NCBI GenBank assembly: GCA_900754285.1
Contig: CAAECB010000037.1
Location: 1-63,030 of the forward strand
Direction of reading: 5' to 3'
DNA length: 63,030 bases
Origin: Clostridia bacterium
Lineage (GTDB): Bacteria; Bacillota; Clostridia; TANB77; CAG-508
In this document: piece after piece, positions 31,406 to 43,900 of the stretch
How positions within the stretch are numbered: the first letter of the stretch is position 1
Layout of the letters: every line of letters begins with the position of its first letter
Position numbers and translations under genes: made by a program
Notes under the pieces: model-generated
Database searches by the model: none
What the model saw: only the letters and a program-made list of their open reading frames with translations
What the model was told of the DNA's origin: nothing

Positions 31406-31572
31406 CATTGCCTATTGTTGTTATTGCTATTATTGGATATGTAGTAGCAAAAGTATTTATTAACGAAGATGATACTGAACAAGAACAATCTAATAAATTT
31501 GGTTTTGGTATTTTGATTGGAATAATATTATTTGTTTTGTTTATTGTTTGGAGAATAGGAGAAACTAATTGA
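31402..31572 (+). CDS. Small membrane protein, 56 aa
   Basis: Two hydrophobic segments (TLPIVVIAIIGYVVAKVFI and FGFGILIGIILFVLFIVW) are separated by an acidic loop with NEDDTEQEQSN, predicting a two-pass membrane protein. The ATG overlaps the stop of the previous gene (TTATGAC), so the genes are coupled. No family is recognised; position at the end of the early arm near the structural arm would also suit a lysis-related role, but there is no direct evidence. Confidence 0.5.
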   Translation: MTLPIVVIAIIGYVVAKVFINEDDTEQEQSNKFGFGILIGIILFVLFIVWRIGETN

Positions 31573-31573
31573 A

Positions 31574-31681
31574 ATGAAAAGAATAATAGATATTATATTT
31601 GTCGGTGTTGTGATTGTTGCTATTATAGCTGGAGTTATTGATGATAACGAATATAGTTGTCAATACAACGACTTATTTTAA
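31574..31681 (+). CDS. Small single-pass membrane protein, 35 aa
   Basis: A short ORF beginning MKRIIDIIFVGVVIVAIIAGVIDDNEY, with a single hydrophobic segment between positive and acidic ends, starting 1 nt after the previous stop. It is the last + strand gene; beyond it lies the convergent terminator region. Its size makes the call uncertain, though the tight spacing supports it. Confidence 0.45.
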   Translation: MKRIIDIIFVGVVIVAIIAGVIDDNEYSCQYNDLF

Positions 31682-31710
31682 GGCTCTCTGACGAATGATT
31701 GTCAAAAATC
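31681..31710 (-). promoter_or_regulatory. Weak - strand copy of the phage-specific motif
   Basis: Read on the - strand: GATTTTTGACAATCATTCGT then CAGAGAGCCT, similar to the sites at 23592 and 45081. It points into antisense of the small membrane genes, so a promoter role is doubtful at this place. Confidence 0.25.
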
Positions 31711-31800
31711 AATACAAACTATCATGCTGACTAATAAAATGCAACAGACGGCAAATCTGTAAGCGAGAAGGCATAGTAATGAATTGTTATGAATGTGAGT

Positions 31801-31845
31801 AGGCGGATGACTGGTTATTAACTGGTTGTCCGCCTTTATTTTTTG
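31801..31845. terminator. Convergent (bidirectional) terminator
   Basis: AGGCGGA (31801-31807) pairs with TCCGCCT (31829-31835), followed by TTATTTTTT on the + strand. It separates the two convergent arms. A smaller hairpin (ACAGA/TCTGT, about 31744-31760) lies just upstream. Confidence 0.75.
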
Positions 31846-31964
31846 CAATTGCTCCATCTTCAATATTAACAATAATTCTATCAAGTGTATTAATACGAAA
31901 ATGCCCATAAGGAGCAGCATGATTATTACCATGTCATTCCCTACGGGCAAGTTTCAGCGAGATA
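31846..31964 (-). other. Short frame remnant downstream of the giant gene
   Basis: On the - strand, right after the giant gene's stop codon and the repeat copy at 31935-31953, a start-less frame reads HGNNHAAPYGHFRINTLDRI and continues VNIEDGAIAKNKGG before ending near 31800. It reads like coding sequence but begins directly behind a TGA. It may be a truncated gene tail; evidence is weak. Confidence 0.25.
31935..31953 (+). repeat. Interspersed repeat, forward, non-coding
   Basis: CATTCCCTACGGGCAAGTT, 12 nt beyond the stop codon of the giant gene. Confidence 0.85.
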
Positions 31965-34900
31965 TTATTCTCTTATCCATTCACCTATTTTTTTAACAGG
32001 TATAACAGACAAAGCATTATCTCCAAGTTTATAATAACTATTATTATCAGGCAATTCAATAATACGTTGTATATTACGATATACAGGTATATTTCTACCA
32101 ATTATAACTTTAAGTTTATTTTCTCCAGCATAACGACCTGTTTTATATTCTCCTTCAAATCCATTATCAATTAATGTTTGAACTCCAAATGCTAATCCTT
32201 TTAATAAATCATCACCACTTTGCCATATAGCAACAGGACTAGACCAAAGTTTTTCACCTTCACTAGCAAGACCAATAGGAGTAAATGCAAATGCTTCTGA
32301 AGCAAGTCTATCAGCATGATACATTAATAAGTTATACCAAATACTTTCTTCATTATCATCATCACCTCCAGCTATTGCAGTCAATGCTATTGCTCCAATT
32401 ACAGCTGCACCTGTATAAACAAAATCAGCATAAGCACGTCTAATATTAGCACGTTCACTTTCTGATAATAGATTATAATTAAGTCTGATATGAGTAATAA
32501 AACTAATAGCATTTTTACAATATTCTTGAATAGCTTGTAGTGTATCAAGTTCTTCTTGACTGCGTTTATATTTAGTCAAATGATAAGGAGTATTAATAAA
32601 TTGCATAAGACTATTATAACTACCTTTTTCAATAGTTTCTAATACTTCATCGTAATAACCATGTCGTCTATATCTTTTCTTAAATCCAGGATATAGATGT
32701 TTATGGAATTGCATTACAATACCACCCCACCATTCATTTTCAATTTTAGCAGCACCAATTTTATCATATACGCCGTGTATTTTCTTATTAACTCTGATAA
32801 CTTTTTCTACAAGTTTTGCAAAGTCTTTAAGTTCAATATCTGCATCAGCTTTTAGATTTGCATAATCATCAACAAGTTCAAACTGACTATAAACATCTGG
32901 TAATTCTTCAAACTTCTTCTTTGCTTCTTTCATTAACTCTTTACGTTTTCTTACAAATTCAACCATTCTTTCTTTTGTAAGATGTGTTCTAATAAAATCT
33001 GTTATGACATTATCATTAAACATATTATAATTAGCACGTCTATTTTCATCAGCAAGAATATCATTAAAGAATTTATCATAAGCAGCACGTTCTTCTTCAT
33101 TCAATACAATCATTAATGCTTCTAGTTCTTTTTCTCGTTTAAACATTTCAAACGATACTATTTTAGCATTACCATTAGCATCTTTAATTATATGATGATT
33201 TTTCATCATTGTTAGAAGAACAGTATTTTGCATATAATGTTCACCAGCGGTTTGTGGAGTAAATAACAAACCTCTTAACTTCTTTATATTACCTTTTATA
33301 TCATTAGCTGTCAATTCTGCTATTCTATCATAATCAACAACATTTGCTAGTTTTATAATGCCATCTTGTAATGTAGTAGATTTATCATTATACATATTAG
33401 ACATATAACTAATAGCACCACCAACATAAAGATTTTGACCAATTATCCAATCTTTCTCATTAAAGTATTCTCTAGCAAATCTTTCTGCTGCAAGGTTAGT
33501 CTGACCTGTAAGAATATTTGCAATACCACCAGTAATATTTAACATCATATATTTACTACCAGCCATATTTTGAGCAATACTAGCAAACTTCAATAACTGA
33601 GGATTTGTATTATTTTTATAAGTATCTCTTACAACTCTACGAATATAATTTCTTAATTGAGCAGATGTATTACGATTACTTTCAGTTTTATATTCAACTT
33701 CACTTTCTGCACTTAATCTATAATCTTGTATTAATTCATTCTTATAATTAAGTTTATAAGCATCATAACTTAATAAAGCATCATCGGCTGCATATAATTT
33801 ACCTTTAATTAATCTAATAGCATCATATCTAGCACTATTTATTATAAATGATTTAAATACATTTTCCCAATCTTTATTAATCAATTGATTATGTATCTTT
33901 TCATTTTCTTCTCTTATCTTAGCATTAACATCTTTAGCTTCTTGTTTACGTTTAATAAATTCAGCTTCACTTTCACCAGGTTTAGGAAAATGAGGAACTT
34001 CAACATACTTAGAACTATTTCTATCTAATAACATTTGCAACATTGGATTATCTTTTTCTTCATCAGTATTATAAGTTATATTCTCCAAATCTTGCCATTT
34101 AGTATCAGTAGGAATATTAGAACTAACACCAATAAATGCCATAGCTTCTTTAAATATATCTTTATAATCAAATTCTTTTTCTTTACTAATAGAAGGAAGA
34201 TAACCTTGTTTTACATAATATTTATTACTATCAGTAAAAGCATATTGCATCATTATCTTCTTTAAATTGTTCAACAGTTTCAGTTCATATTCATTTAATG
34301 ATTTATAATTAGAATTATCATAACTTACTTCTTTACGAGTTCCATCTTCTTGCTTAGCCTTATATGTACTACCTTCTTTATAAGTTGGATAATTCTTATC
34401 ATACTTCTCATTAACATAATCTTTATTAGGCTCTAAATCTGTCTGATTAATTCTAGCTTCCCATTTACCTTTAGCTTTATTACCACTTTCATCTATATAT
34501 TCAGTATGTGTCCATATTTTCAATGGTTCATATTGACGACTATAAGGATTATAATAATGATTATCAAAATACCATTTTTTAAATTCTTCTTTACTCATAT
34601 TATCTCTATTAGTTCTCATAACTTCATAGTAATATTGAGTTTTAGTATTTTGAACGTGTTTATTAATCAATCTTATATAATCAGTTTTATTTTTGTCAAT
34701 CCATTTACTTTCATCTTTAGGTTTAAGAACACCATAGAATATTGTATTAGGAACAACATTACCATCATCATCTACAGTTTCAAATACTTTCTTCCATGCT
34801 TGATACCATTCATCACCGTTTTTATATGCTCTTGCTTTATCCGCTTCATAAGCTGCATTATTATAATCAACAACACATTCTTCAGCAATAAATTCAGCAG

Positions 34901-37900
34901 CCTTTTTATTTTTAGTTTTATCAAGGCCGTATAATTCCAACAACTTAGACAATTTATTCAAATCATCTATAGTAAGTTTATCGCTACCTGTATTAAGCAC
35001 TCTAGCTGTACTATCCCAAACTTTATCAAGAATTTTATTAATTGCTTCTATATCTTCTATTTCATCTTCTGACTTAACTTTATCATTTCGCAAACTATCA
35101 TAGAAATCATATTTATAAATAACAACATCATCATCTTGACTTCTTAATATACCAGCATAAGGCAAACCACTTCTTTTACTAAAATGGAAATTGCGAACTG
35201 TTTCTTTTTTAATTCTTTCTATTTGTTCAGCAGTAAACTTTCTACCATCAATAATACCAAATTCATCACGAGCGTTTGCTTGTTCAATAGCAATATTTAA
35301 AGCAGAAGTTTTACCAATAGTTGGGTCATTTAATGCAGTCAAACAAGCATTAATTTCATTAATAAAATCAGCATCTGGTTTATACATTGCATTAGCTCTC
35401 AACCACGCTTTAGCTTTTCTATATTCTTTATTCTGCATAAGAATATTCATTGGAATAAGAAGTCGTCCTTCATGGTCACGAGCACCTTCAATATCAGATA
35501 TTGTTTTTAAAGCATTATTAAGCTGTTCTTCAAAACCAACTTTAATATTTCTATTAAAAAACAATTCTTTTAAATATCTATTTCTATCAATAAATGCTTG
35601 TAATGTTCTAGCAGCAGTCAAATCTTCATCATCTTTAATTTCATAATTTTCATCAAAGTCAGAAGTCATTAAACGAAGTTTAAGATATATTTGATGTATC
35701 TTTTCATCTTGTTCTTCTGTTGGAGTATTACCAATTATATTACTTAATATATCAGATTGTTCTTTCATCAATCTTTTATATTCAGCATACAATTCAGCAA
35801 CTTTTGGGTTTTTATTATATAATACAGCATATTGATTAGTAATAGTTTCTCTTGTATAATCAACAGTAACTTCTTCTCCGTTATAATCATAATCTTTAAT
35901 AGGAATAAATTGTGACTCTGTAGTTGCAGCTATAAATGCATCATATTCTAATTTAGCTCTTAATGCTTTAACACTAAATTTATCTTTTGTTTCATCTACA
36001 GCATTTACATATTCTTTATTAAGTTTGTCTTTCATTTCAAACCATTCTTTATTATTTGGCTGAACAAGACGACCATTTTCATCAACAATTTTATTCCAAT
36101 CAATAGATTTACCATTTTTAGCAGCTTCAGCTTTTAAATCAGAAAGCATTTTAGTAAATTGTTGAGCTTCAATTTTACCTCTAAACTCTCCTTCTTTAAT
36201 AATAGCTTGACTTTCACCAACAACAGCTTGAACTAATTGATTATGATTAAATGCAATATCTTGTATATTCAAATCAAAAAATCCTGTATCTCCATAAAAT
36301 GTAAGAGCATCTTGCAATCCAGATTTAATATTAGGATTAGTAGTACTACTATTAATAAATTCTCTCCAATAACTTCTTTTAGCTTGAAGCACAATAGTAT
36401 CATTATTTAATTTATTAATAGCTTCTTTTATTGTTTCTAACGCTTCTTTTGTATCTTCATCATAACCTTCAACATTAATATTACTAAATGAATATCTATC
36501 TTTAAATGATGTGATTGTATTAATAAGAGTAATAAACTTACGTTCAAGATTATCATCTTTCAACACTCTTTCTATAACTCTAGCATCATTTAATTTCAAT
36601 TCATTACCATTCTCATCAATAGTAAAATGATAAGCATCATATATCAATCTATCAGCAGTAGCTTTTACAAATTTAGCAACAGTCGAAGAAGCAACAGGAA
36701 GATTGTTGGCAATTTCTTTTGTATCTTTATAATTGATATTAGCATTATTAAGTATTTTCATCATACTTTCAGCTAATTTATTACCGCCAAAACTTTCTTG
36801 TCTAGCAATAGCAACAGTTTGTTTAATAGCAAAACTAGCTGCATCACGTTCTCCAATGCTACTATATCTTTTGCCATATTCCACTACGGGCAAGATACCG
36901 TAATCACTTTCTGGTTTATAATTAGGATATTTATCAAGAAAATCAATATAATCTTGATAAAGATTACTAGTATTTCCTCTAAGTCTATTAGCTACTTCTT
37001 CTGTAATTTTTGTAGCAGCATATTTCTTACCATTTATAGCATTATTTATTATTAATTTATCTCCTGTAAATCCAGTATTACGAAGAATTAATTGTGACTT
37101 ATTAAAGAAATTATGATTTGCTATAGCTAATACTTCACTTATATTATTTGTTTCATCTATAGTTATTTCTGTAGCATTAACAAATTTATCTTTATATAAA
37201 GCATATTGTTCAGCAAGTTTTTCGCTTCTATATCCATATACAACATCGAATAAAGATTTATATACGTTGTTGCGAGCAACTGAACTATCTTCTATTGTTT
37301 TATTAGTATCAATTTCATCAAGTTTATTTAATGGATAATATGTAACATTTTCTATATGATTAATTCCATAATATAATTTTGCTGTATTACCATGTCTAAT
37401 TTTTATTATTTCATAAGCCTCATCTTTATTCAATAATCCTAATTTATTAAAATCTTTTGTATTAGCTATACCATGTGTATAAACAGTTATCGAACCATCA
37501 TTATTAAATTCAATATCTTGAGCATGATTTACATTTTTCTTTATAATTTTATCTACATCTACAAATCTAGCAGGAAAATCATCATAATTTTGACGAATAA
37601 AACCAATAATTAATTTTTCTGAAACATTTGTAGTTGGAGCAATAAATCTATAATTATCAAAAGCAAGTTTAGTACTAAATCCAATATTCATACCACCAAC
37701 ATTAGTAGGTTTTAATGGTAAAGTAGAAATAGCACGAGCAATATTACCAGCTTTAAAATTATTTCCTTCTACAACATAAGTATATTTTACCAAGTCTATT
37801 GCAGCCAATCTAATAATTGGATTGCTACTTAAATAAGCTAAATCAAATAAATCATATAAATAATCATTAGTATAATTACCTTGATTAAGTTTAAGTTCAT

Positions 37901-40900
37901 TTGATATATAACCTTTTTGTTTAATAGTAAATTCATTAAACTTATTTACTGTTATAAAATCAAATATACCTATATTATCAAAATTCTCTTTAATATAAAG
38001 AACTTTTTGAGCAGGACTTAATTTAGCAAAAGCTAATACTTCTTCTTTAGTTGGATTATTAATATCAGCTATTTTAAAATTAGTATTTTCAGTATATTCA
38101 CTTCCAATACCAGCAATTCTAGACATTTCATTTTCAATATCTATATGTAGCTTGCCCGTAGAGGATTGCTTGATTAATACACTACCATCATCATCTAGAC
38201 TAATAGGATATATAATAGCTGGATTATTATCATTTACATATAATCTCTTAACAAGATATTTCTTATAATCATTATAAAGTTTCTCTGATAATTTTCCATT
38301 TTTTGTATATTTAGCTATATTATATATAAGTTCTACAAAATTAGGTTCTGCTGTTTCAAATACTTGTTGTCCGACTTTTAATGCAGTGACAGAAGAATAT
38401 TTCAACATAGCAGCAAGAGAAGAATAACTACTATTTTTAATATCAGCTTTAGCAAAATTATCTACACCTTTACTAATACCAGGATAAATAGCTTCAACCA
38501 CTGGAATTATTTCACCTTTTTTATTTTCAGTATATAATTTATCATCACTTGCTAATATATCATCTATTTGTCTAAATATTCTATCTGTAGCATAATAACT
38601 AGGTTTAGCACCAAATTTATCTGCTGTCAATACACTAAGAGTATTATTAACAATATTACCTAATTGATTTAGTTTATTAAATTGTAGAAGAACCATAAAG
38701 TCATGTATCTTCTTTTCTTCTTCTGTCATTTCATCACTAAATCGTTTTACATTTAGTTCTCTATCAATAATAGGAAATCCTACATCGTTATAAACTCTTG
38801 TTATATATCCTTTTTCATTATATTTACGATAAATGGCATTTGCTAAATCATTTATATTTTTACCTTCAGTAGTAATACCTAAAGCTGTTGCAGCATCATC
38901 TAATGCTTTTGTCAAAGGATTAATATATTCACTATTAGCAAATGATTGACTTTCATTCCAATACTTAACAAGATTATCCATAGCAGGTTGATACATAAAA
39001 CTAATAGCAGTCTTATAATCAATACCAGCATTAATCATAACTTTGAAAGCATTAAATGTATAAGTATTCTCATTATGTATAGCACCTTCTTTCATAACAT
39101 CAAGAATATGTGCTGTAGTCTGAGAACTATAAAGAGTTAAAAGATAACCTTCAACATTTTTATTATCTTCTGACCAACCTTGATTTGTAAAATTAATAAC
39201 ATTATTTTCAACTTTACCAAATCTATCTTTTTCTCCTATCTTTTGTTTATCTATTGTTTCTTTATCATATCTAACAGGTATAGTAAACGGCAATCTTATT
39301 TTTGTTTTATTACCAATACTAGCAAATGTATCAAGATTAACAGATATAGCTTTAAGTTTAATACCAGAACTAGCAGATTCTTTCCAATCTAATTGAGTAA
39401 CAGCGTCATGATTACCATAAGATTTATCATCAATAACGTGTTTATTGCTAATATTAGCAATCTTCTTCATCCAATTATTAGCATCAGCAAGATTACTAAA
39501 TTGAGATATACCCATATTTTCTTCAAAAGCAGCAGGACTATTAAGAATGTCAATAAAAGTTTGAACAATATTATTATTGCGAACATCTCTACTCACTCTT
39601 TCCTCTACGGGCAAGCTTAACCAAGATACATAATTAGGAAGATTATTATCATTAGCAAACTTTTCAGCTTCATTTAATTGTTCTTTAGCATTTTCTTCAA
39701 TAACATCTTTTATTTTATTTCTATTAGTTTCGCTTAAAACAATATTATCATCTTCTTGACTATTAAATAATTCTTGTGTTGCCACATAAGTGTCATAAAT
39801 ATCATCAAGTATTTTTGTTTGATTTTGTATTTCTCCGCTTTCTTTTAGATTATACAATCTTTCTATGGCAGAATTTATATATTCTCTAGAAGAAATATTA
39901 TCTTCTTTTTTACCAATAGCTTGAATTATTTTATGAAGTTCTTTATCTTTAGTTTCTTTTGCTATTTGATATATATTGTTTTTATCTTTAAATCTATTAT
40001 CTAATGATTTAAGAATTTTAGCTTGATAATCTTCATTTAATTTTTTTCTATCTTCTTTTTCTTTATCTTTAATAAATTTAATAGAACTTTCTATTTGACC
40101 ATTATATTTACCTAATGCTTTTCTAGCAGCCATACCAACATTATCTTTAATATATCGAATATAGCCTTTTTCATTTAATGGATAATCATTTTCTGTTGGT
40201 TCAATAACTTTTCCATCTTTGTTCAACATTATATGTTTAGTCATAGCATAAACACTATCAACGTCAAAGTCAGAACCTGTTTGTGTTACCCATTCATCTG
40301 GAACTACAACTGTACTACCATAAGCATCAGGAAGAAATTCTACAACTTTCATTATAACAATAGATTGTTTACCTTCTGTTGGAATACGATAACCAATCAT
40401 TGTTCGCAAATCTTCAGAAACTTCATTAATATCTATTGGTATTTTCTTTGTTGTTCCATCTTCTTGTTTTACTGTTTTATATAAAGCATCACTCCATCTT
40501 CTTAATCTAATTTCAGCATAATAAACAGGAACACCATTTATTTCTCCTTCTTTTCTATATTCAAGTTTATTATTATGTTCAGCTTCATGATTTGTAAGAT
40601 ATTCACTATCTTTTACTGTATCTTTATCTACAGTAAATCCAAAATCTGACAACTGAGCAGCATGCCATCCTTCAATAGTTTGACGAGTAATACGTTTATT
40701 AAATAAAGCATTAGTAACATTTTCAAGTTTTGTACTAACATTATTCATAAATAATGGAAGTTGGTCACTACCTTCAAGAGCAGTATCAAGAAATTCCATA
40801 AGAACTCTATCTGCTCCATTCTTAGCCATATTCTCTTTAACAAGCTGCAAGAATACTTTTCTATTCAAACCAACTATAGCACCATTTTTAAGTTTAATAT

Positions 40901-43900
40901 TACCATTATTATCTAATTCTATTCCTAATTCTGTAGCAACTTCAACAAAACTTTGCTTAATATTAGCTGTATAGTTATTAAAGAATTTATTAACAAGATT
41001 GTTATGATGTTCATCATTTGGAAGATTATCCAACATCTTCTTTAATATCTGAATACCAGCTTTGTTTTCTTCATCAACCATATGTTCAGGAACTTCTTGC
41101 TGACGATATAGATAATTATAACTATATGGTTCAATAACATTTCTAGCTTGTTCTTTAAATTCATCAAAATGTATATTTCCATCATTATCCCATAAAGTTA
41201 TAATATTATGATTAGCAGCTTTTGAAGTTTCAATAGTATTTAATTGGTCAATACCAACTTCTTTCATTGCATTATAAACTTGTTCAAGCTCTGTTCCTTT
41301 AATAAGTTTTGGTAATAAAACAAATTCAGCATTTTTAATTTGTCGAGGAACTTCAATACCTGTTTTAGTATCATAATATAAATCATAATAGAAGTTCTTT
41401 TGAATAGCAACTTTATTTTCAAAAGCTGTCCAATCTATTTCTTCAATAGGAACATCATTTGTTAATGCTTCAATAAGACTAGCATATTTATTTAATTCTC
41501 CAGCAGCAGTAATTCGTCTTATCCATTCTTCTTGAGTAATATAAGACTGAGCATCATTAGTCTTTGTCTTTTCATCTTTAAATGGTTTCAACAAACTAGC
41601 TTTTGTTTCTTCTGATAACTTAGCTTTATTTAATTGCTTTTCAAGTCTATCTATTACTTCTTGTCTTGATGTTTTATTTGTATTATAAACTGTAACAGCT
41701 TTAAACTTATCATAAAGTTTAATTGGTTCTTTTGTTGTATAATCTATTACAGCTTTTTTACCATCAGCAGTTGGTATATCTATTGTTTCTTGTACAATTT
41801 TAGCAGGGTCTGTACTAGTTCTAGTAAAATCTACAACACCAAATGGAGAACCACCAGCTTGAATTTCTTTTAATCGTTTAAGAACATCTTGATTGCCTTT
41901 ATAAAACTTACTCTTTCCATTAAACAAATGGTCATAATTAACTTGATTTATAATAGTATTAATAAGATATTCTCTTATATTCTCATCAGAAAACTTTTCT
42001 AAGAATGTGTTAAATTCTCCACGAAGATAATTTGTAGCATTTTTAAGATAAGTATCAAGATAAGTTTTAATAGCTTCATTGATTGCATTATCTACAATAG
42101 ATTGATAATTTGCATCAAATACAACTTTACCATTTTCTACTCTTACTCGTTTTTCTCTATCACCATACAATATATCAATAACTTTGCCATTACCCATAAG
42201 ATTATGATAAAGAGAAACATTAGCAAATTTACTATTCAAATCCGATAGATTAAATACAGCTCCTGTTAGAACATATTTTCCATCAACTATATCATAAACT
42301 TTTCCGCCTCTATCTTTTTCATAATTCAAATATAATTCATTTGCATTATAATTATCTTTAAGAACAAGTTGTCCTTCTGACATTATAAGATTACCATTAG
42401 CATCTTCTTTAAATATTCTTCTAGCAGAAGTATAAGCATCAAGAATTTCTTGATAAATAATATTTCTTAAAGCATCAACTACTGGATGATTAATATCAAA
42501 TTCAATACCAATGTTTTGACGTTGCAATAAATATATTTGATTATTAATATAAGCAAGTTTACTATTATTTACTTGAGTTTTAGTAACTCGACCGTCACTA
42601 ATTAAACCTTTAATAATAGCATTTGTCAAATAGAATTGTCCATTAATTTCTTTTAATTGTCCTGTAATAGCATATTTTGCTCCATGTTTATCAACAAAAG
42701 CAAAACTAGGAGGATTATTTCCAACTTTATAATATTTATTTACATCAACAGGAACATTAATTTTTTCTTCATTAATCAAATCAACAAGACTTTTTGAACT
42801 AATTATATTTAATTTATTAGTCAGCCAATCTGTATATTTTTCATCTTTTAAATCTATTACATTTAAAGCATTTACTTTATTTGTCGCTTCTTGTCTAAAT
42901 CTATTATATTGTTCTTCATTATATTTATAAAGACCATCTAATGACAATATAGGCATAGTAGCAACAAAAGTTTTAGGAGCATCAGAAGGAATACTCATAA
43001 AGAAATTAGCAGTAGCAAATTTATGTTCTTGACCATTTATAACTACAGCTTTTTCTTCATTCTTTATATAGTTCATCAGTCCTGTTAATAGATAATCTCC
43101 TTTAGACATATCTTTATATAATACAGCTGTATTTGTACGTCTATCGGCAGAACCATTAACAAGAGATATTTTAACTAATTCATTTGCATATTCAGTAAGT
43201 TTATAAACATCACCAACTTTTCTAAAAAGACCTGGCTGTAGCTTGCCCGTAGAGGATACACACTCTATTAATATATTACTATAATTATATCCACTTCCAG
43301 CAAACTTTTGTCTAGCATATGCTTCAACAGCTTCTTCACTACTAAATATCAAAGGAAAATTAGTAAGATAACTTCTATTAATAACATCAGAACTTAAATT
43401 ATTAGCACCATTTCTGCTATTAAGATTGACTTTAACATTAGCATAAGGAGTAATCTTATTACTAAATTCATATATAAACGGCAAATAACTATCAGGAATA
43501 AAATTATTTAAATCTGATACATCTTCACCTTTTGATAGTTTTTCAATATAATCATTCTTATTATCAATAGTATCAGAAATAATTTTACCAATAGTTGCAA
43601 TATTATACAATAAAGATTTATATTCATCTTTATAATTATCAGCCATATTTTGTAATGATTGATAATCAATATTTGGTATTATTAGTTTTAATGCTTCATG
43701 TACATTTTCAACAGTCGCATTTTTTATATCAATATTAAACTTTTGTAATGTAGTTTCATCAGCATTTTTAATACCTAATTTAATATCATTTACAACTATT
43801 TCTGTAGGATTAGAAGAAGTATTACTAATTCTTACTTGATAACCACCTTGATAATCATAATAAGTTTCTACTTTAGGTATAACAGGTTTATCAAACACCA

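Noticed and set aside
31702..31950. Hydrophobic 82-codon frame on the - strand beginning in the repeat
   Set aside because: It reads through the bidirectional terminator and has the hydrophobic look of an off-frame reading; another frame looks more protein-like but has no start.
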